NCBI GenBank assembly: GCA_013695715.1
Contig: JACCZZ010000066.1
Location: 1 to 6,978, forward strand
DNA from: Chitinophagales bacterium
Lineage (GTDB): Bacteria > Bacteroidota > Bacteroidia > Chitinophagales > UBA10324
Direction: 5' to 3'
Length of the DNA: 6,978 bases
The position numbers and the translations under genes are program-made. Shown here piece after piece: positions 6,348-6,978 of this stretch (positions within the stretch are counted from its first letter, which is position 1; the number at the start of each line of letters is the position of its first letter). The notes under the pieces are model-generated. The model had not been told where the DNA came from. It saw only the letters and a list, made by a program, of their open reading frames with translations, and ran no database searches.

Positions 6348-6978
6348 ATGGAGTCACAGGTAAGAATATTCTCAGGTACCAATTCAAAATACCTTGCCAC
6401 CTCCATTGCCGAAGCATATGGTGTAGAGGTAGGTAAGGCGGAAGTTCGGCGTTTCAGCGATGGTGAAATATGCCCTGTGATTTTAGAATCCATTCGTGGA
6501 GATTATGTATTCCTTGTTCAATCTACGGTAGCTCCAAGTGATAATCTCTTTGAATTGTTACTGTTAATTGATTCGGCAAGGCGGGCATCTGCAGCTTACA
6601 TTACTGCTGTTATTCCCTATTTCGGTTATGCAAGACAAGATCGGAAAGACAAGCCCAGAGTTCCTATCGCAGCCAAACTTATCGCCAACCTTCTCACGGC
6701 TGCAGGGACCAACCGAATTATGACCATGGATCTTCATGCCCCACAGATACAAGGATTTTTTGACATTCCGGTGGATCATCTGGAGAGCTCAACTATCTTT
6801 ATTCCTTACATCAAATCCCTCGACCTGCACGATGTCACATTCGCAGCGCCCGATGTTGGTGGAGTAAACAGGGCACGTGCATATGCCATTCATTTTAACA
6901 AAGAGATGGTAATCTGTGATAAATATCGCAAGCGCCCAAACGAAGTATCAGCCATGACTGTTATCGGAGATGTTACAG
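6348..6978 (+). CDS. prs: Ribose-phosphate pyrophosphokinase (PRPP synthetase), 3' truncated
   Basis: The first 210 codons are present, beginning MESQVRIFSGTNSKYLA; the frame is open to the window end, and about 100 residues are missing against the usual length of about 310-315. The enzyme makes PRPP from ribose 5-phosphate and ATP for purine, pyrimidine, NAD, His and Trp synthesis in the cytoplasm. Visible family motifs are RRFSDGE (34-40), RQDRK and the following loop with PIAAK (96-110, nucleotide site), DLHAPQIQGFF (128-138), APDVGG (167-172) and DKYRKRPN (191-198). K192 and R194 match the catalytic Lys-x-Arg pair known from the Bacillus enzyme. The ribose-phosphate loop DDxxxTGGT would lie beyond the window. 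ATG 6348 is the only start in this frame close to the conserved N-terminus; an ATG at 6343 is in another frame and stops after six codons. Confidence 0.95.
   Translation, partial: MESQVRIFSGTNSKYLATSIAEAYGVEVGKAEVRRFSDGEICPVILESIRGDYVFLVQSTVAPSDNLFELLLLIDSARRASAAYITAVIPYFGYARQDRKDKPRVPIAAKLIANLLTAAGTNRIMTMDLHAPQIQGFFDIPVDHLESSTIFIPYIKSLDLHDVTFAAPDVGGVNRARAYAIHFNKEMVICDKYRKRPNEVSAMTVIGDVT

Noticed and set aside
6343..6363. ATG 6343 as the prs start, implying a frameshift
   Set aside because: ATG 6348 is in frame with every conserved prs motif, so no frameshift is needed.
6564..6779. Minus-strand open frame of 71 codons
   Set aside because: It is antisense to prs, whose family motifs run through the whole interval.

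Overview
The window looks like chromosomal DNA from a member of the Bacteroidota. Three things point there. Two genes end in type A sorting tails of the type IX secretion system (T9SS). Three upstream regions carry the phylum's TAnnTTTG promoter box, two of them with an upstream TTG at exactly 19 bases. Ribosome binding sites are A-rich, without Shine-Dalgarno motifs. I cannot place it below phylum level.

Layout. The left edge (1-329, +) holds the last 108 codons of a secreted protein: the end of an Ig-like or SprB-type repeat, then a T9SS tail. After a 250-base gap, 580-2142 (+) encodes a 520-residue secreted fusion: signal peptide, one CxxCH heme c site, a copper type II (PHM/DBH-like) monooxygenase with all six expected copper ligands, and a T9SS tail. 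A long imperfect hairpin (2151-2196) separates it from a convergent minus-strand pair. That pair is a 1009-residue GT117/DUF2723 (TMEM260-like) membrane glycosyltransferase homologue (6014-2985) followed after 8 bases by rlmB (2976-2212), which starts with TTG.

Right of this pair are divergent promoters around 6040-6069 (-) and 6113-6142 (+), with a perfect 14-bp palindrome over the -33 box of the latter. Then come tRNA-Gln(TTG) at 6154-6226, a terminator at 6232-6266, a TATCTTTG box at 6321-6328, and the first 210 codons of prs (PRPP synthetase), which runs off the window at 6348-6978.

How the genes relate. The right half is housekeeping: rRNA methylation, tRNA and PRPP synthesis. The left half is cell-surface or secreted functions. 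The GT117 homologue may link the two, because Bacteroidota O-glycosylate many exported proteins, but that link is inference. I see no mobile element, CRISPR array or integration scar. The least ordinary item is the secreted cytochrome c-copper monooxygenase fusion.
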